A stretch of 64,000 nucleotides of DNA, taken from Symbiodinium natans (taxonomy: Eukaryota; Sar; Dinophyceae; Suessiales; Symbiodiniaceae). The translations under genes and the position numbers were made by a program. The notes under the pieces are model-generated. The model did no database searches. It was not told the DNA's origin and saw only the letters and a list, made by a program, of their open reading frames with translations. Shown piece after piece: positions 51,920 to 62,618 of the stretch. Position 1 is the stretch's first letter. Each line of letters opens with the position of its first letter. Location: assembly GCA_905221605.1 (NCBI GenBank), contig CAJNDS010002263.1, positions 469,447 to 533,446 of the forward strand. Reading direction: 5' to 3'.

Positions 51920-52628
51920 GATTCATCCGCTGCAGCGGTTCCAGAGGTGCACCGCTGGTTGAGGCTTTCTCGTGAGTTCATGAAGATGTCCTTTATGCTT
52001 CTTGTCGACCTGGTAACAGGAGCTGCGGAGCGTGCTCCCGTTATCAGAACTATTCAGAACTGCATCAGCAGATTCTCGAGGAGCAAAGCTGGAACTGCAG
52101 GCGCATGTCATGAGCGTGCTTTTTTGAGGGTCGTCCAGTTTTCGGCTGCTCGGCTGCTGGGCTACGGCTAGGTGCACCCTTAACACAGCCTTAATCAATG
52201 CCTGAAGAAGGGAGGGGGAGGAGGAGGAGGAGGCCTCAAGCAATTATCATGAGGCCAATCGATACGCTGGCGTCACCACCTCCCCACCCCAAAACCACCG
52301 TCTCAGTCTGGTTAGGGAACAAGCCCTCGGCATTCAAGCCCAGCTAGGTTGCCAGCAACATGCAAGACATTGGCCGCTGATAAGCAATAGGGCCTTTTTT
52401 GCCCCTCAATTGCAAAGACTAAGTACACCAGCCTAAAAGCTCTCCCACTGTGTAACCGCAGAAAGAAAGCTGTGTCTTTGGAAAAGCGACATCTTCACTC
52501 CTTCCCATGGTGCCGCCTCCTCACCCCGGGCCCCGGCCCGGGGATGCGCCGCTGCGGGCTGGTCAGGGCACTGGCACCTTGGTGGGAGGGCGGAGACTCG
52601 GCCAATGCTAATATGTGTGTACATAAAT

Positions 52629-52635
52629 GTATGTG

Positions 52636-52667
<32 letters not shown>

Positions 52668-52715
52668 TGTGCGTGTACATATATATATATATATGTGTGT
52701 GTGTGTGTATGCGTT
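52629..52715. repeat. (AT)n and (GT)n microsatellites
   Basis: ATATAT runs at 52637-52693 and TGTGTG at 52694-52707. Surrounding 51920-52770 has no supported gene. Confidence 0.9.
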
Positions 52716-52771
52716 AAGCATGTATGTGTCATACATCTTTTTGGGGGGTGTTACACCTGAAGCCGTTGAAG

Positions 52772-52850
52772 GAACTAGCTCGGAAGCCTGCCTCGATCCC
52801 TTGACAGCCCAGGAGACCATGGCAGGGAGGCAGGGGCACTTGGCACCTGG
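52772..52850 (+). CDS. candidate exon, unknown
   Basis: After CGTTGAAG the frame includes TSSEACLDPLTAQETMAGRQ and then GHLAP, ending CCTGG|GTTTAGGG with the donor inside the heptamer tract. Confidence 0.35.
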
Positions 52851-52950
52851 GTTTAGGGTTTAGGGTTTAGGGTTTAGGGTTTAGGGTTTAGGGTTTAGCC
52901 CTCCTGTGGTGTGGCTGTGGGTTGGTTTTAGGGTTTAGGGTTTAGGGCTT
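52851..52950 (+). repeat. TTTAGGG telomere-like tract
   Basis: Seven perfect heptamers (52852-52899), a 27-nt spacer, then three more. Confidence 0.97.
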
Positions 52951-53025
52951 AGAGATTTAGGATCGAGGGGTCGTCCCTACACCATAGTGCAGCCCTCGAG
53001 CCGTCGAGCCTTGAACCCTGTAAGC

Positions 53026-53124
53026 TGGGATGTTCCCCTCCAAACTAGCAGTCCTTAATAGGGATTATTGTAGGGGGTACTCTGGTACCTATTAAGGACT
53101 GTTAGTTTTAGGGGGAACATCCCA
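53026..53124. mobile_element. fold-back MITE, copy 1
   Basis: Terminal inverted repeats start TGGGATGTTCCCC and end GGGGGAACATCCCA. Pairing extends about 37 bp per arm through AACTA[G/A]CAGTCCTTAATAGG. There is no coding capacity. A related element lies at 54752-54831. Confidence 0.75.
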
Positions 53125-53166
53125 ACCTGCAAGCCTTAAACCCTCGGCTCGCGAGCCTCCTGGGAG

Positions 53167-53250
53167 GTCTTTGCCAGGGCCGTCGCAGCGTGCGATGTGG
53201 CGCACGCTTGGCAGGAGGCCCTGGCCATCGCCAAGGCCCTAGGGCCGAAG
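53167..53250 (+). CDS. PPR-like repeat exon
   Basis: After CTCCTGGGAG, encodes VFARAVAACDVAHAWQEALA and then IAKALGPK. This is the helix A/B pattern of the degenerate PPR repeats seen in dinoflagellate proteins (A-x-x-A-C-x-x-x-x-x-W-x-x-A-L-x-L/I). The end is either AAG|GC at 53235 or near 53250. Probably the first visible exon of the gene continued at 53418. Confidence 0.55.
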
Positions 53251-53417
53251 GGCGAAACTCCTAAGGACTGGGATTTACGGAAGTGTATACTTCTGAAGTA
53301 GGGCTCTCTTCGGCTCTTATAGAGGAAATTCTCGGGCCTGAAGCCTGAAATACGGCAAGTAACTTCGAAGGGAGCTTAAAGGTACTCGAGCCCTTCAGTT
53401 GGACGGAGAGAGTTTGG

Positions 53418-54750
53418 TTGAGTTGCAAGGCATGGGGCAGGGATGCCTCTTTTGAAAGCTGCGAGGTCATGTTGCAGCAGGGCTACGGAAGATGCCTTGC
53501 TGGCTTCCATGCCCGAGCTATGCAACATCGCTCCGTCGGCAAGTGGAAGGATGCCGTTGGCTTGTCACCAGCTTGGGCTGTCAAGTTTTTGAGATTGCCT
53601 TTGATGTATCCAGGAATTGAGCTCGATGTTCCGCTAGCCCACGCCCCTCAAGCTGTGAGGCTGGAAGACATGAAGTTGCACCAGATCTGGCCTTCCAGCG
53701 TGACCTACGCGTTGATCATGACAATCTGCCGGCAATCCAACGAATGGCGGTGGCCTTTGCAGCTGCTGGCTTCTCTGAGACTTGGCTCGCTCAAGAGTGC
53801 TGTCTGTCTCCTCTGTGGCTGCCAACTTCGGCTTGTTGAGCACGGCCCTTTTGTAAACTTCCTCTAGATTTCCAAGGACAGAGGAGGGCTTTCCCTTGGA
53901 CACACGAGTCTGTGGCGCCGCAGCAGGTGCCTGCCACCAAGTGGGCCACTGGCGTTGGGCCGCGTGGGCGCTGGAGAAGCTGTGGCAAAGCCGAGGCCAG
54001 GGTCCCAGCGCCGACGACATCTCCTTGAACCTGGCACTGGCCACCTGCAAGGAGGGACGGAAGTGGCAGCAAGCCCTTGAATTGCTCTGGCTTCATGGAG
54101 AGAGGCTGACAGGCTTGCAAGGCTATGACGACTTCGCCGTGGGCTCCGTCGTCAAGGCCCTGGGCCCGCGCTGGGCGCTGGCGCTCTCACTGCTTGAGCT
54201 GACGGCCCTGCCCGGTACCGCAGCCAGGGGCGCCACAGTTGCCTCTTGCGCACAGGCGCGCAGGTGGGCGCACGCCTTGGCGCTTATGACAGGTGAGACG
54301 GACATGGTCAGTCTTAGCACCGTTGTGGCCAGCTGCGTGCAGTGTTCCGAGTGGCGCCGGGCCTTCGTGCTGGTGGAGCGATCTGCAAATGCCCACCGTC
54401 TCGATGGCGTCATGTGGAGCTCCTTGCTCAGCGCATGTGAGCATGGGAGCGCATGGGAACAGGCCTTGAACTTCTTCGGGCATATGTGTCACGTCACGAA
54501 GTTGCAGCCGAACGTTGCAGTGTTCGGGACGATCCTGCGATCGTGCAGGGCCTCCCACCGATGGAAAGAGGTGGTGCAACTGTCGGCTTCCATGAAAGAC
54601 TACCTCGTTCTGCCCTCTGCAGTGTGCACGTCCACAGTCCTCGCGACCTTGACAGCAGCTGGCCATGCCAAGGACACGCCAAGGCTGTCACCCAGCATAC
54701 GACCCTGGGCCCTGGAAACTGTTGCTCTCCTATCTTCTTTTTGTACATCT
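53418..54750 (+). CDS. pentatricopeptide-repeat-like protein
   Basis: Two long coding blocks (53418-53866 and about 53896-54750) carry successive degenerate PPR units. They include SSVTYALIMTICRQSNEWRW, ISLNLALATCKEGRKWQQAL, VSLSTVVASCVQCSEWRRAF, GVMWSSLLSACEHGSAWEQA and VAVFGTILRSCRASHRWKEV. Each shows the C-x(4-6)-W-x-x-A/V helix turn common in dinoflagellate PPR proteins. Such proteins bind organelle RNA. The two blocks are in different frames, so either a short intron at about 53800-53900 or a frameshift separates them. After 54750 the frame runs into a MITE and stops at 54816. The true 3' end may be spliced to a further exon such as 55219-55292. Confidence 0.65.
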
Positions 54751-54751
54751 G

Positions 54752-54831
54752 TTGGGATGCTCCCCTTTATACTAACAGTCCTTAATAGGGATTATCCCTA
54801 TGAAGGGTTAGTATAAGGGTCAACATCCCAA
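54752..54831. mobile_element. fold-back MITE, copy 2
   Basis: Inverted repeats TTGGGATGCTCCCC and GGGTCAACATCCCAA enclose ACTAACAGTCCTTAATAGGG, shared with copy 1. It supplies the last 22 codons and stop of the open PPR frame if unspliced. Confidence 0.75.
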
Positions 54832-55218
54832 TACATCTCATACAAGTTCGTTCACCATCTAAGAAGCCTAGGACACCTCCTGGGCATGGCAACACAGACC
54901 GAAATATGGCAGCCGCCGACACTCCGAACTGCTTCGGCAAGCCAGGTGGAATGTGTTGCAGACTGGGCTGCAGTTGGGCTTGAGATGTTGATCTTCGGGT
55001 CTAGAGGGGCGACAGAATTAGGGACTTAGAAGGCTGAATCTGTACTTTGTCATAGTGGGGTAAGAGTTTGCATGTTTAAGAGCACTGCTGTAGTGGCTGG
55101 CTGTTGCCCGGCTAGCGGATCAGAGGCCTGGATGCAAAAAATAAGTGCACTTCACACGCAACAAGGAATGGAAACTTAATTTTTCACCTGCTATTCCCGT
55201 GCTGATGAGCAAGTGTAG

Positions 55219-55292
55219 ACGAGGCCTTGGCGGAGCTCCTGGAGGACTGGCAATGGTGGAGCCCGGCACGCAGCTTCGTGCCCCAACCTTAG
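55219..55292 (+). CDS. candidate terminal exon, acidic/Trp-rich end
   Basis: After AAGTGTAG in phase 1 the frame reads EALAELLEDWQWWSPARSFV and then PQP to TAG. L-x-E-L-L-x-D-W resembles the end of PPR/TPR-like proteins. TTTAGGG-type sequence follows from 55338. Confidence 0.45.
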
Positions 55293-55330
55293 TCGAGCTG
55301 GGCGCAGCTGAGGCTTAGGGGTGCCGGTGT

Positions 55331-55420
55331 GGCTGTGGGTTTAGGGTTCAGTGTTCAGGGTTTGGGGTTTGGGGTTTGGGGGTTTGGGGTTTGGGGTTTG
55401 GGGTTTGGGGTTTGGGTTGG
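55331..55420 (+). repeat. variant telomere-like tract (GGGTTTAGGG grading into GGGGTTT)
   Basis: A few TTTAGGG/TTCAGGG units change to about nine GGGTTTG units, a locally homogenised variant. Confidence 0.9.
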
Positions 55421-55881
55421 GAGGGGGGGAGGCTCAGCGAAGTTCAGTTCAACGTCTTTAAGGGGGGCTTGCTTTGTAAAGCTGCTGGGGATTACATGTG
55501 TATTTCTCCCTCCAAGCGCCCCTTTTATCAACTCCGAGGAATGTATTGCCTTGAAGCAACCGGCTTTTTGCTTCCGCAGATACCTTTTGCTTGTGCTGTT
55601 TTGCCACAACAAGAGTGGTACCAGGCTCAATTGGGAGCGGGGTGTTGGGCCGTCCAGCTAGTAATCCGCATCCGCCATAGCCTGGATTGTCGGAAGTTGT
55701 CCGGCGACTGCCAACGGCAGCTTCTCAACACCTGCAAGTTTTGATACATGTGGCTGTCTTGGCATGCGTGTTGTGTGCAGAGGTGCGAAGTGTTGAGCAG
55801 CGTGTTGATGTGAAGGGTCCATGTGCCAGCTACCTGAAACCCGAAACCGCAAGCCCTAAACCCTAAACCCTAAACCCCCAG

Positions 55882-55961
55882 GTCTCGGCGCTGCTTCCTG
55901 GCACCCGTGCAAGGCGAGCTGAGGGCGCTCCGCCACAATGCCGGCCGGCGTCGGGCCCTAG
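55882..55961 (+). CDS. candidate exon, Arg-rich
   Basis: Between CCCTAAA (55853-55878) and GGGTTAGGGTGTAGGG (55976). It reads SRRCFLAPVQGELRALRHNA and then GRRRAL, phase 2 to 1, with GC donor at 55962. Another frame is also open. Confidence 0.4.
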
Positions 55962-57940
55962 GCCCGCGCAATTCGGGTTAGGGTGTAGGGTTTCGCGCCC
56001 CGAAGTGCCTTCCAGAGGTCCGGGGTTTAGCATGGGGGTGCTTAGGGATGTTTGGTGTTCAGGATACCCTGGTTTGCAGGTTTTGTGATGTTTTTTCTGC
56101 ACGAAGCAGAACCTGGTGCCCAGAGAGCCAAGTTGAATTACATGGGCGCTTCATTGGATGTTCGTCCCTTCTGGGGTACTCAACAGGTACCATAGTTTCG
56201 AGAACTGGCCAACTCCAAAATCGCGGTCGATCTTGAGGGTACATGTTCGGTAGATTTCGACAGCGAGGCTACTTGCCATTTTCGTCTCCAGGCTTCGGGC
56301 TTAAAGCTGGCAAAGTGTGGCATCGTCCCAACCTCCTTTGCAGGTGCAACCAGCAGCCTGGGTGCTGCACTGCTTCGGCTGCAGTGCGAAGCTTCTGTTC
56401 TTGTGGCCAGAAGACCGCGGAGAAAGCACGCGTGTGTATTGTCGAGAGGGTTCGAAGATCCGGTATAGGGGTTTAGGTAACGGTTTTGCATTTTGGGGGG
56501 GATGGGGGCACCCTCGTCTTTCAGTTGGTGCGACTGCTAGCTGCAGGTCTGGGGAGAAACCTTAAGTGCGAGATGATTGGCCATTGATTCTCCAGATTGG
56601 CAATCGCTGGTAAACCTGATGACGCGTGCCACGATGACACTGCGCTGCCAACCTTCTTTCATGCAGCATGAGCGCACATTTAAAGCGATGCGCGCGGGAG
56701 CATCAACCATGCCGGTGAATGCGGTAAGATCCTCCTGGGACACGTTCTGCAAGGTTAGTCGGCATGCGGCCTCCAAAGCGGAAACTTTCATGCAGAGCCG
56801 AGTTCTGAATGCTGCAGACGTCTTGTAGCCGGAATCCTGAACCCCAAGCCTTTAAAACTTACGGTCTCCCCGAGTTGTCCCTGCGGAGTTGCGCGTGAAG
56901 GTGGGAAGTGCAGGTGGCAAAAAAAGCGCCACGAGCCCTTGCGAGGAAGTTCCTCAATGGTACGGGAGGGCAGACTGCGCTGTCCATGCTCTGCGGGCGA
57001 GAGGACTGAACACCCAGGGTTGCACTGACTTGCTGGGCTCTCTCTAGGGAACTTGAATCAGGTTCACCATGATCTGTCCGCATCGCAAACAGTTTCGTAC
57101 CCTTATGATGGTTTCTTCATCCAGTTTCCTCAACAAGAGCCAAGCTTGGGGTTGCTTGGTTTTAGCAAAGCCCTAAACCAACAACCAAACTTACGCAACC
57201 TGGCCCTGAACTCTAATCAGCAAGAAACTTCCCCGAACCCAAAGCCCTTGAGCAGACGAACTCTGACTCCAAGTCCGTGGCTCAAATTCATGTGGTTCTC
57301 CCGAAGCAAGAAAGAAGGACCACCACCCCGACCTCATCCTAAAGTATCCTAAAGTGCCGTTTATGGAAACCTCGAAGCCTGAGTCCTAAACTCCAGACTC
57401 TTTCTTGCGCAGCCCAACGAAGTTTTTGCAGGATGCCGCGCGCGAGGCCAAATGCACCCAAGAGGGTTTCTTGTGCTTACGGCTTCAATCTAGAATCTAG
57501 ACTAAACAACTACCAGGATTTTGCCCACATAGTCCCTATATAATTCTTATCAGATAGGCTCCTATATGCTGAGGAAGTCTTTTGATTGCCTTTTTTCGAA
57601 CTTTCGGAAATGAGGCTCAGGAGGCTGAGAGCGATGAGGCTAGTGGTTTCGGAGCCACCTTTTCTTGCACGACCCGCTGAGTAAGGACTCATGGCTGACA
57701 GCCCCCAGCAGAAGTTGTATAGGGTTTAGGGTTTAGGGTTTAGGGTGGGTCGTTGCAAAAGGGTGGGTATATGATAGTATATGATGCTTATCGGGAATAT
57801 CTGTAATATTGGAGGCAGAGGGCCAAGGTGTACCCCTAACGGGCTGAGGTATGAAGCCAGAAGCCCTAAACCCTAAACCCGGAAAACCCTAAACCCAGAA
57901 AACCCTAAACCCTAACCCCTAACCAAATTTAACATCGCAG
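55962..57940. other. non-coding stretch
   Basis: No supported exon. TTTAGGG heptamers at 57721-57745 and CCCTAAA heptamers at 57862-57925 flank a probable intron end. ORFs around 56048-56828 lack motifs. Confidence 0.5.
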
Positions 57941-58001
57941 TTGCGCCATCATCTGCAGCAGCTCAGCTTGCCAGGTCTTCGCGCTGCTGATGGAGGCCCA
58001 G
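57941..58001 (+). CDS. candidate exon, possibly ankyrin-type helix
   Basis: After AACATCGCA G, ending GCCCAG|GC. One frame contains CQVFALLMEAQ, compatible with an ankyrin second helix. Another frame is open too, so this is tentative. CCCTAAA lies directly upstream and poly-T/poly-G then TTTAGGG downstream. Confidence 0.35.
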
Positions 58002-58050
58002 GCTCCTGACATGCTTGTTTGCGTTGTTCTTTTTCTTGTTTATTATTATC

Positions 58051-58115
58051 TTTTTTTTTTTGGGGGGGGGGGGCGGTTAGGGGTTAGGGTTTAGGGTTTA
58101 GGGTTTAGGGTTTAT
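58051..58115. repeat. poly-T/poly-G followed by TTTAGGG tract
   Basis: T10G10-type run, then five TTTAGGG heptamers (58078-58113). Confidence 0.9.
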
Positions 58116-58672
58116 AAGGGCTTAGGGGGAGGGAGAGTGTTGGAGGAGGTTGGGCGTTTACTGGGTTTTACTGGGGTGCCGCGAAGGAGCTTATACTAAG
58201 TACTCCAAGATACCTGATGTGTGTATTCTGGTGGTCCATGCGTTGCTCGGCAACGCAGCTTACGATGCGTAACGGCTTTTTGCAAATCTGAGCTTCAAGC
58301 TCCCTGGGACGTGCCAGGCGGACCCATACCAGCCAAACTCAGTCGCAGTCTCAGTTTTCGGGCTTTCGGGCTTTGTTGTTTTGTTGGATTTGGTGCGGGA
58401 CAATCCTTAAGCCTAAAACGCTTGAAGCCCTAAGCCCACAGACTCCATGTCTGGGGGCAGGTTTGGTTGCTTTGGTGGCCTTGGAGAAGCTGAAAGGTTT
58501 GAGGGTGAGCCGGTGAGTCTCCCACTTCCCAAAGTTGAGGCCGTAGCTCGTGATTATAGGATCTCATCACGCGAGAAGACCCCGCATTAAAACGGCCAGA
58601 TTCGACTAAACATCGGTCTCATTGCGATCTCCTCTATAGGGTTCAGTATTCGAACATCGTGGTAACTGCTGG

Positions 58673-58689
58673 CCGCATGATGGCTCAAG
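58673..58689 (+). promoter_or_regulatory. possible shortened spliced-leader relict
   Basis: CCGCATGATGGCTCAAG keeps the first three and last nine bases of the spliced leader, with the middle shortened. It lies 45 nt before the ATG at 58735. Confidence 0.3.
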
Positions 58690-58734
58690 GACTCGCTCTC
58701 TCTTTATTTTCGAAGCCCTCCAGACGTGACAGCC

Positions 58735-59202
58735 ATGGGCGGAGTTTACCGCGAGGATCTTGCGCACTCCCGTCGGCAAGCCAACCGCTTCTATTTGGTG
58801 TCACAGGACGGTGAAGACCTAGAGCTCCTTCGCCAGAGGGCACGGAGCCTACGAGCACTCGGGCTGGCCCGCGTGCTCACCACTTCACGCGCCTGGCGCG
58901 TCAAGGTCAGAATCCCCACAGCCCCAGCAGCCTCCATGGCTCGACTCAGACTCCATCGCCCGGCGCTTCCCGAAGCGTCGCGAGCGGCACCTCAGAAGAC
59001 GGTGCCACGTCCAACACAGACCGCCGCACAGACCGTCGATCTGAGGACTCGGTGGAGAATTCCACAGCTGGGCATGGGAGCCTTTGAGGGCCCACTTCTC
59101 TCGACTGCCTTAAGGCAACATCCTCAGAAGCTGGCGAAGTTTGGAGTCTCAGATGCATTCGAAATCAGACCTGCTGACCTGCTGCGATTCAATTCCGTCT
59201 GA
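58735..59202 (+). CDS. intronless ORF, unknown function
   Basis: From the ATG, 155 aa: a hydrophilic N-terminus, a helical stretch GEDLELLRQRARSLRALGLA, then a basic, Pro/Ala-rich tail. I do not recognise a family. The leader-like sequence upstream and the lack of introns suggest a retrocopy. The stop lies inside the first unit of the 180-bp tandem repeat, so the natural C-terminus may be lost. Confidence 0.4.
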   Translation: MGGVYREDLAHSRRQANRFYLVSQDGEDLELLRQRARSLRALGLARVLTTSRAWRVKVRIPTAPAASMARLRLHRPALPEASRAAPQKTVPRPTQTAAQTVDLRTRWRIPQLGMGAFEGPLLSTALRQHPQKLAKFGVSDAFEIRPADLLRFNSV

Positions 59203-59730
59203 GCTCGCATCGCGAGCATGGCCATGGGCCAAGGCATGTGATCATTGGTGTCCCAGGGAGTGGGAGTTTCCAAAACCCGGGTTCCCCGCTTCTTGCCCCA
59301 CACTGTGTGAGAAAGAACTGTCCTAGAAAGAACCCTAAAAACCCCAGATTCTCTTTGGAACCTCCCACAGTTTCAGCTTTCCGGTCCGTCTGAGCCCGCG
59401 CCGCGAGCCTGGCCATGGGCCAAGGCGTGCGATCATTGGTGATCCTCAGGGCGTGGGAGTTTTCAAGAACTTAGGTTCCCTGCTTTTGCCCCGCTGTGTG
59501 AAAAAGAGTTGTAAACCCCAAATTATTTTTGGAACCTCCCACGGTTTCAGCTTTCATGTCCGTCTGGCGTCGCGAGCATGGCCATGAGAAAGGGTGATCA
59601 TTGACGATCATCCGGGCGTGGGAGTTTCCAAGACCTAGGTGCCGCTTTTACCTGACGGCGAAAAAGAATTGTCCAAAGCCCTGAACCCCAAATTATTGTT
59701 GGAACCTCCCACGTTTTCAGCTTTCAGCTT
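59194..59730 (+). repeat. three diverged tandem copies of an about 180-bp unit
   Basis: Units start at TCCGTCTGAG/TCCGTCTGGC at 59194, 59385 and 59559. Shared blocks are CGCGAGC[A/C]TGGCCATG, GATCATTG, GTGGGAGTTT and GGAACCTCCCAC[A/G/-]GTTTTCAGCTTT. There is no conserved reading frame. Confidence 0.85.
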
Positions 59731-59875
59731 CAATGTGAGCGGCCCCCTCGGCGTAATGTTCGTGAACGCCGAGGCACTGGGCTGCTGTACTGTACTGTAG
59801 TGCTTTCAGGGTCGAGGGGCGTTTAGGGATTAGGGTTTCTTTCGCCACGTGCGTCAGAGTTTGCTGTCAAAAAAG

Positions 59876-59924
59876 ACACAGACGACGCAAATGCCGAGCC
59901 AGAGCTCTCCAATGTCAAAAGAGC
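59876..59924 (+). CDS. candidate exon, acidic
   Basis: After CAAAAAAG the frame reads TDDANAEPELSNVKR and ends GC|GTTTAGGG, with the donor in the heptamer. Function unknown. From 59925 to 61094 only telomere-like words and motif-free ORFs are seen. Confidence 0.4.
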
Positions 59925-61094
59925 GTTTAGGGTTTAGGGTCATTCCCGAAAGCCCCATGCAAACACCGAAACTTGTTGATTATACTAAAGCCTCAAATCT
60001 TATGAATCCAATAAGTATCCCGAGTTAAACCCCAAACCCCCCTCAAACCCGCAAAGGTTGCAAGAACCTACTGCTGCTTGGTTTAGAAGAAGGGGGTCCT
60101 ATAATCCCTTAAAAGAACTGCCTGCGCTCCCCTAGCTAGGACGACATGGGGCTGAAGTCCCCAGCCATAGAACCCTGCGCCAAGGAAGGCGTCACACCGT
60201 TTCTGGAGTGCGCGCGGGCGGGCAACTGTGCCTTCATGATGCGCCCACCTCAGGAGTTTTGGCTGTGGGGTGTCAGAGTGTTTTTTTGAAAGTTTGGGGG
60301 ACTTCATCTGCTAGAAGACGTGGTCTGGCATGAAGGCTCGTGAACTTTGCTGTCTGGCTGTTGTTGTCAGGTCCAGTTCAAGATCCCGGTTGGTTCAGGG
60401 TTGGGTTGCCGATTCTTGCTGTTGCCTGCGAAGCTACTATGGTGGAGCTTGGCTCGGGTAAACGCGCTTGGGGGCCCTACCGCACAACGCTATAAGATTC
60501 GAACCCTCAACCCTCACGTCGTTGAAACTGCAGCGAGTTCAGGGAAGTTCGGGGAAGTCGGCTTGGTCTTGAGATTCACGGTTGAGGCGCTTAGGTGTCG
60601 GGCCTAGGCTTCAGGAGGGGACACCTAGCCAAATCTGTAGTAGGCGCCATTGTCACAAAGCAGCCACGCAAGGCTTGTAGTATGTAGCCACACGAACATG
60701 CTCCGAGACTTCAGCAACCCAGTGCTGTGGCCGGACTCGGACACCTGGCTTGGAACTCAAAAAAGCATCAGGTTGCTGCTGAAGGGCACGCGTGGGGCCG
60801 TTCTGCTCGACTTGGACTGGCCGGGGGATGCCGGAGGGGAGCAAGGAGTTCCGGGTAGCGGGTTTCTGAAGAAGTCCCCATGCACGACGTCCTGCCTACA
60901 GCCTCCAGCCCCTCGTGACTCCTCCCCCTGTTGACCTCGACATGTCTGAAATGATGATCTTGGTGCAGCATGTCGAAGGGCAGGCCCAAAGCCAAAACCA
61001 AGCCCCTAAACCCTCAACCCTAAACTCTAAGCATCCCTAAACCCTATTAAAAACTTAATGACTCCCAAAACAAAAGCACGCCGCGCTTCTCCAG

Positions 61095-61148
61095 GATCGT
61101 CAAGGCAGGACGGCGCTGCACCACGCAGCTGAGGCTGGGAGGACCAGT
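61095..61148 (+). CDS. ankyrin-repeat exon
   Basis: After CTTCTCCAG, encodes DRQGRTALHHAAEAGRTS, phase 0, ending AGT|GC. D-x-x-G-x-T-A-L-H-x-A-A-x-x-G is the ankyrin consensus. CCCTAAA words lie upstream (61000-61045). Confidence 0.7.
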
Positions 61149-62060
61149 GCTGAAATGCTAGGAGTACCTGTGCAAAAGTTTCAAGAAGTATATGCATATT
61201 TGAGACAAGTATTCACAAGTAGATGCGGATCAAGCTTAATTCCATTCTTGCTTTGCGGCGAGCGGGATCGCAACGACTGTTCATGCTTGAACTGATTTTG
61301 CCACGCTACAAATCTCATCGAAATGTTCGCTCGCTTCTCTCTGTCTCTTTCTACAGATGAATGATTGCATGTATGTGTATATATATATATACATACAAAT
61401 ATATTTGGATCAGCTTGCCTAAGGCCTCATATTCCGTGCAAGGGCTTTCAACATTGACTATTCTGACATGTTTGAGAGTGGCAAACTATTGTTGAGTTTT
61501 GGCACGTGACTCGTTGTTAGGACCAATGGTGGCGAATCCCCACCATGTGCCTGCACATCACAGTGTCTTTTGCCCGTAACAGCATGATGAGACTTACACC
61601 TGTCTCTCGTTGCAAGCCTCCAAAAGTTTCGGAGCCATTAAAAACACTTCAAAGCCACACTGCAACGGCTTATCATGGAATCCTCCCTTCTCCCCCTCCC
61701 CCCCCCCTCCCAAAAAAAATGAAGGAGTGCATAAATAGTAAATAAACACACCTAGAGCCCCAACCCGAAGCTGGCCTTGATCACGCTCGATGCACTAAGG
61801 AAAGTAGTTCGTGTGCTTCTAAAGAAGAGTGTAGACATGCGAAGTACCAGTCGGCATTGAGCAAAGACGAAATAGGAAAGGGGGTGTGTTTCGTCAGGGC
61901 CCGCTTAGCTGCTCTCCTTCCTTCATAGAGCCAGCAGCTGTGCTTGGACTCTCTGTTTGCCCTTGGCAGCCTTAATCTTCTGGGGTGATTAAGGGCCTAC
62001 TACAAAGACCGAGACCCGAAGCCGAAGCCAAGGGTTTGGATGCCGCAGGCTGGCCGCAAG

Positions 62061-62084
62061 GATGCTGTGCAGCTCCTGCTCAAG
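62061..62084 (+). CDS. 24-nt ankyrin micro-exon
   Basis: Between GGCCGCAAG and GTGCCG, reads DAVQLLLK in phase 0, the second ankyrin helix that should follow AAEAG of the exon at 61095. Tiny exons need transcript support. Confidence 0.45.
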
Positions 62085-62108
62085 GTGCCGCTGGCTGTTC
62101 CAAGAGAT

Positions 62109-62208
62109 GGGGGTTTCCGAAATAGGGGTATCACAAAATATACCCCAAAATACTAGAGTCCTTTTCAAAGAGCCCCAACCAGGTTACCCCCTATTTTCGA
62201 AAACCCCC
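62109..62208. repeat. fold-back element (MITE-like)
   Basis: Arms GGGGGTTTCCGAAATAGGGG (from 62109) and CCCCTATTTTCGAAAACCCC (to about 62207) are inverted repeats of about 23 bp around a 53-bp loop. The element lies 24 bp after the ankyrin micro-exon. Confidence 0.6.
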
Positions 62209-62587
62209 GTATGGGGCAAACAGTCAAACATGATTCTCCTCCGCGCAAAAGACGCGCAGAGCCACACTGGAAGCCCAAGTTTCTGCCAAATTCCTGCGCA
62301 GGCTGAAGCTCGAGTGGAGGACCGGGATCCTGGATGGTTAGGGCTCAAACTGGTACAGACCAGGATGGGCCATTTTTTCCCTAACCCCAACAAAAGCCCT
62401 TTTTTGGGGTTGATTATGGGGATTATCGATAGCCCATCCTGGGAGGATGCAGGGTGAGGATTTGTAACCAAGGGAGGCGTTCAAGCAAACAAGTTTCTGA
62501 GGCCATCGACTGCGCGGGTCGCATGGCAGCAGCTTTGGCAAACGAGGTGTGCGGCGGCCGCGGTTTTTGCTTGCTTACGTGTGTTCG

Positions 62588-62618
62588 GGGGGGGGGGGGG
62601 GGGGGGTGGGGGGAGGTG
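62588..62618. repeat. poly-G tract
   Basis: Long G run interrupted once by T. The stretch 62209-63530 otherwise shows no supported gene. Confidence 0.9.

Noticed and set aside
59768-59790. GCCGAGGCACTGG as a copy of the monooxygenase AEALG exon
   Set aside because: Only a few residues match, and no neighbouring family motif is present.
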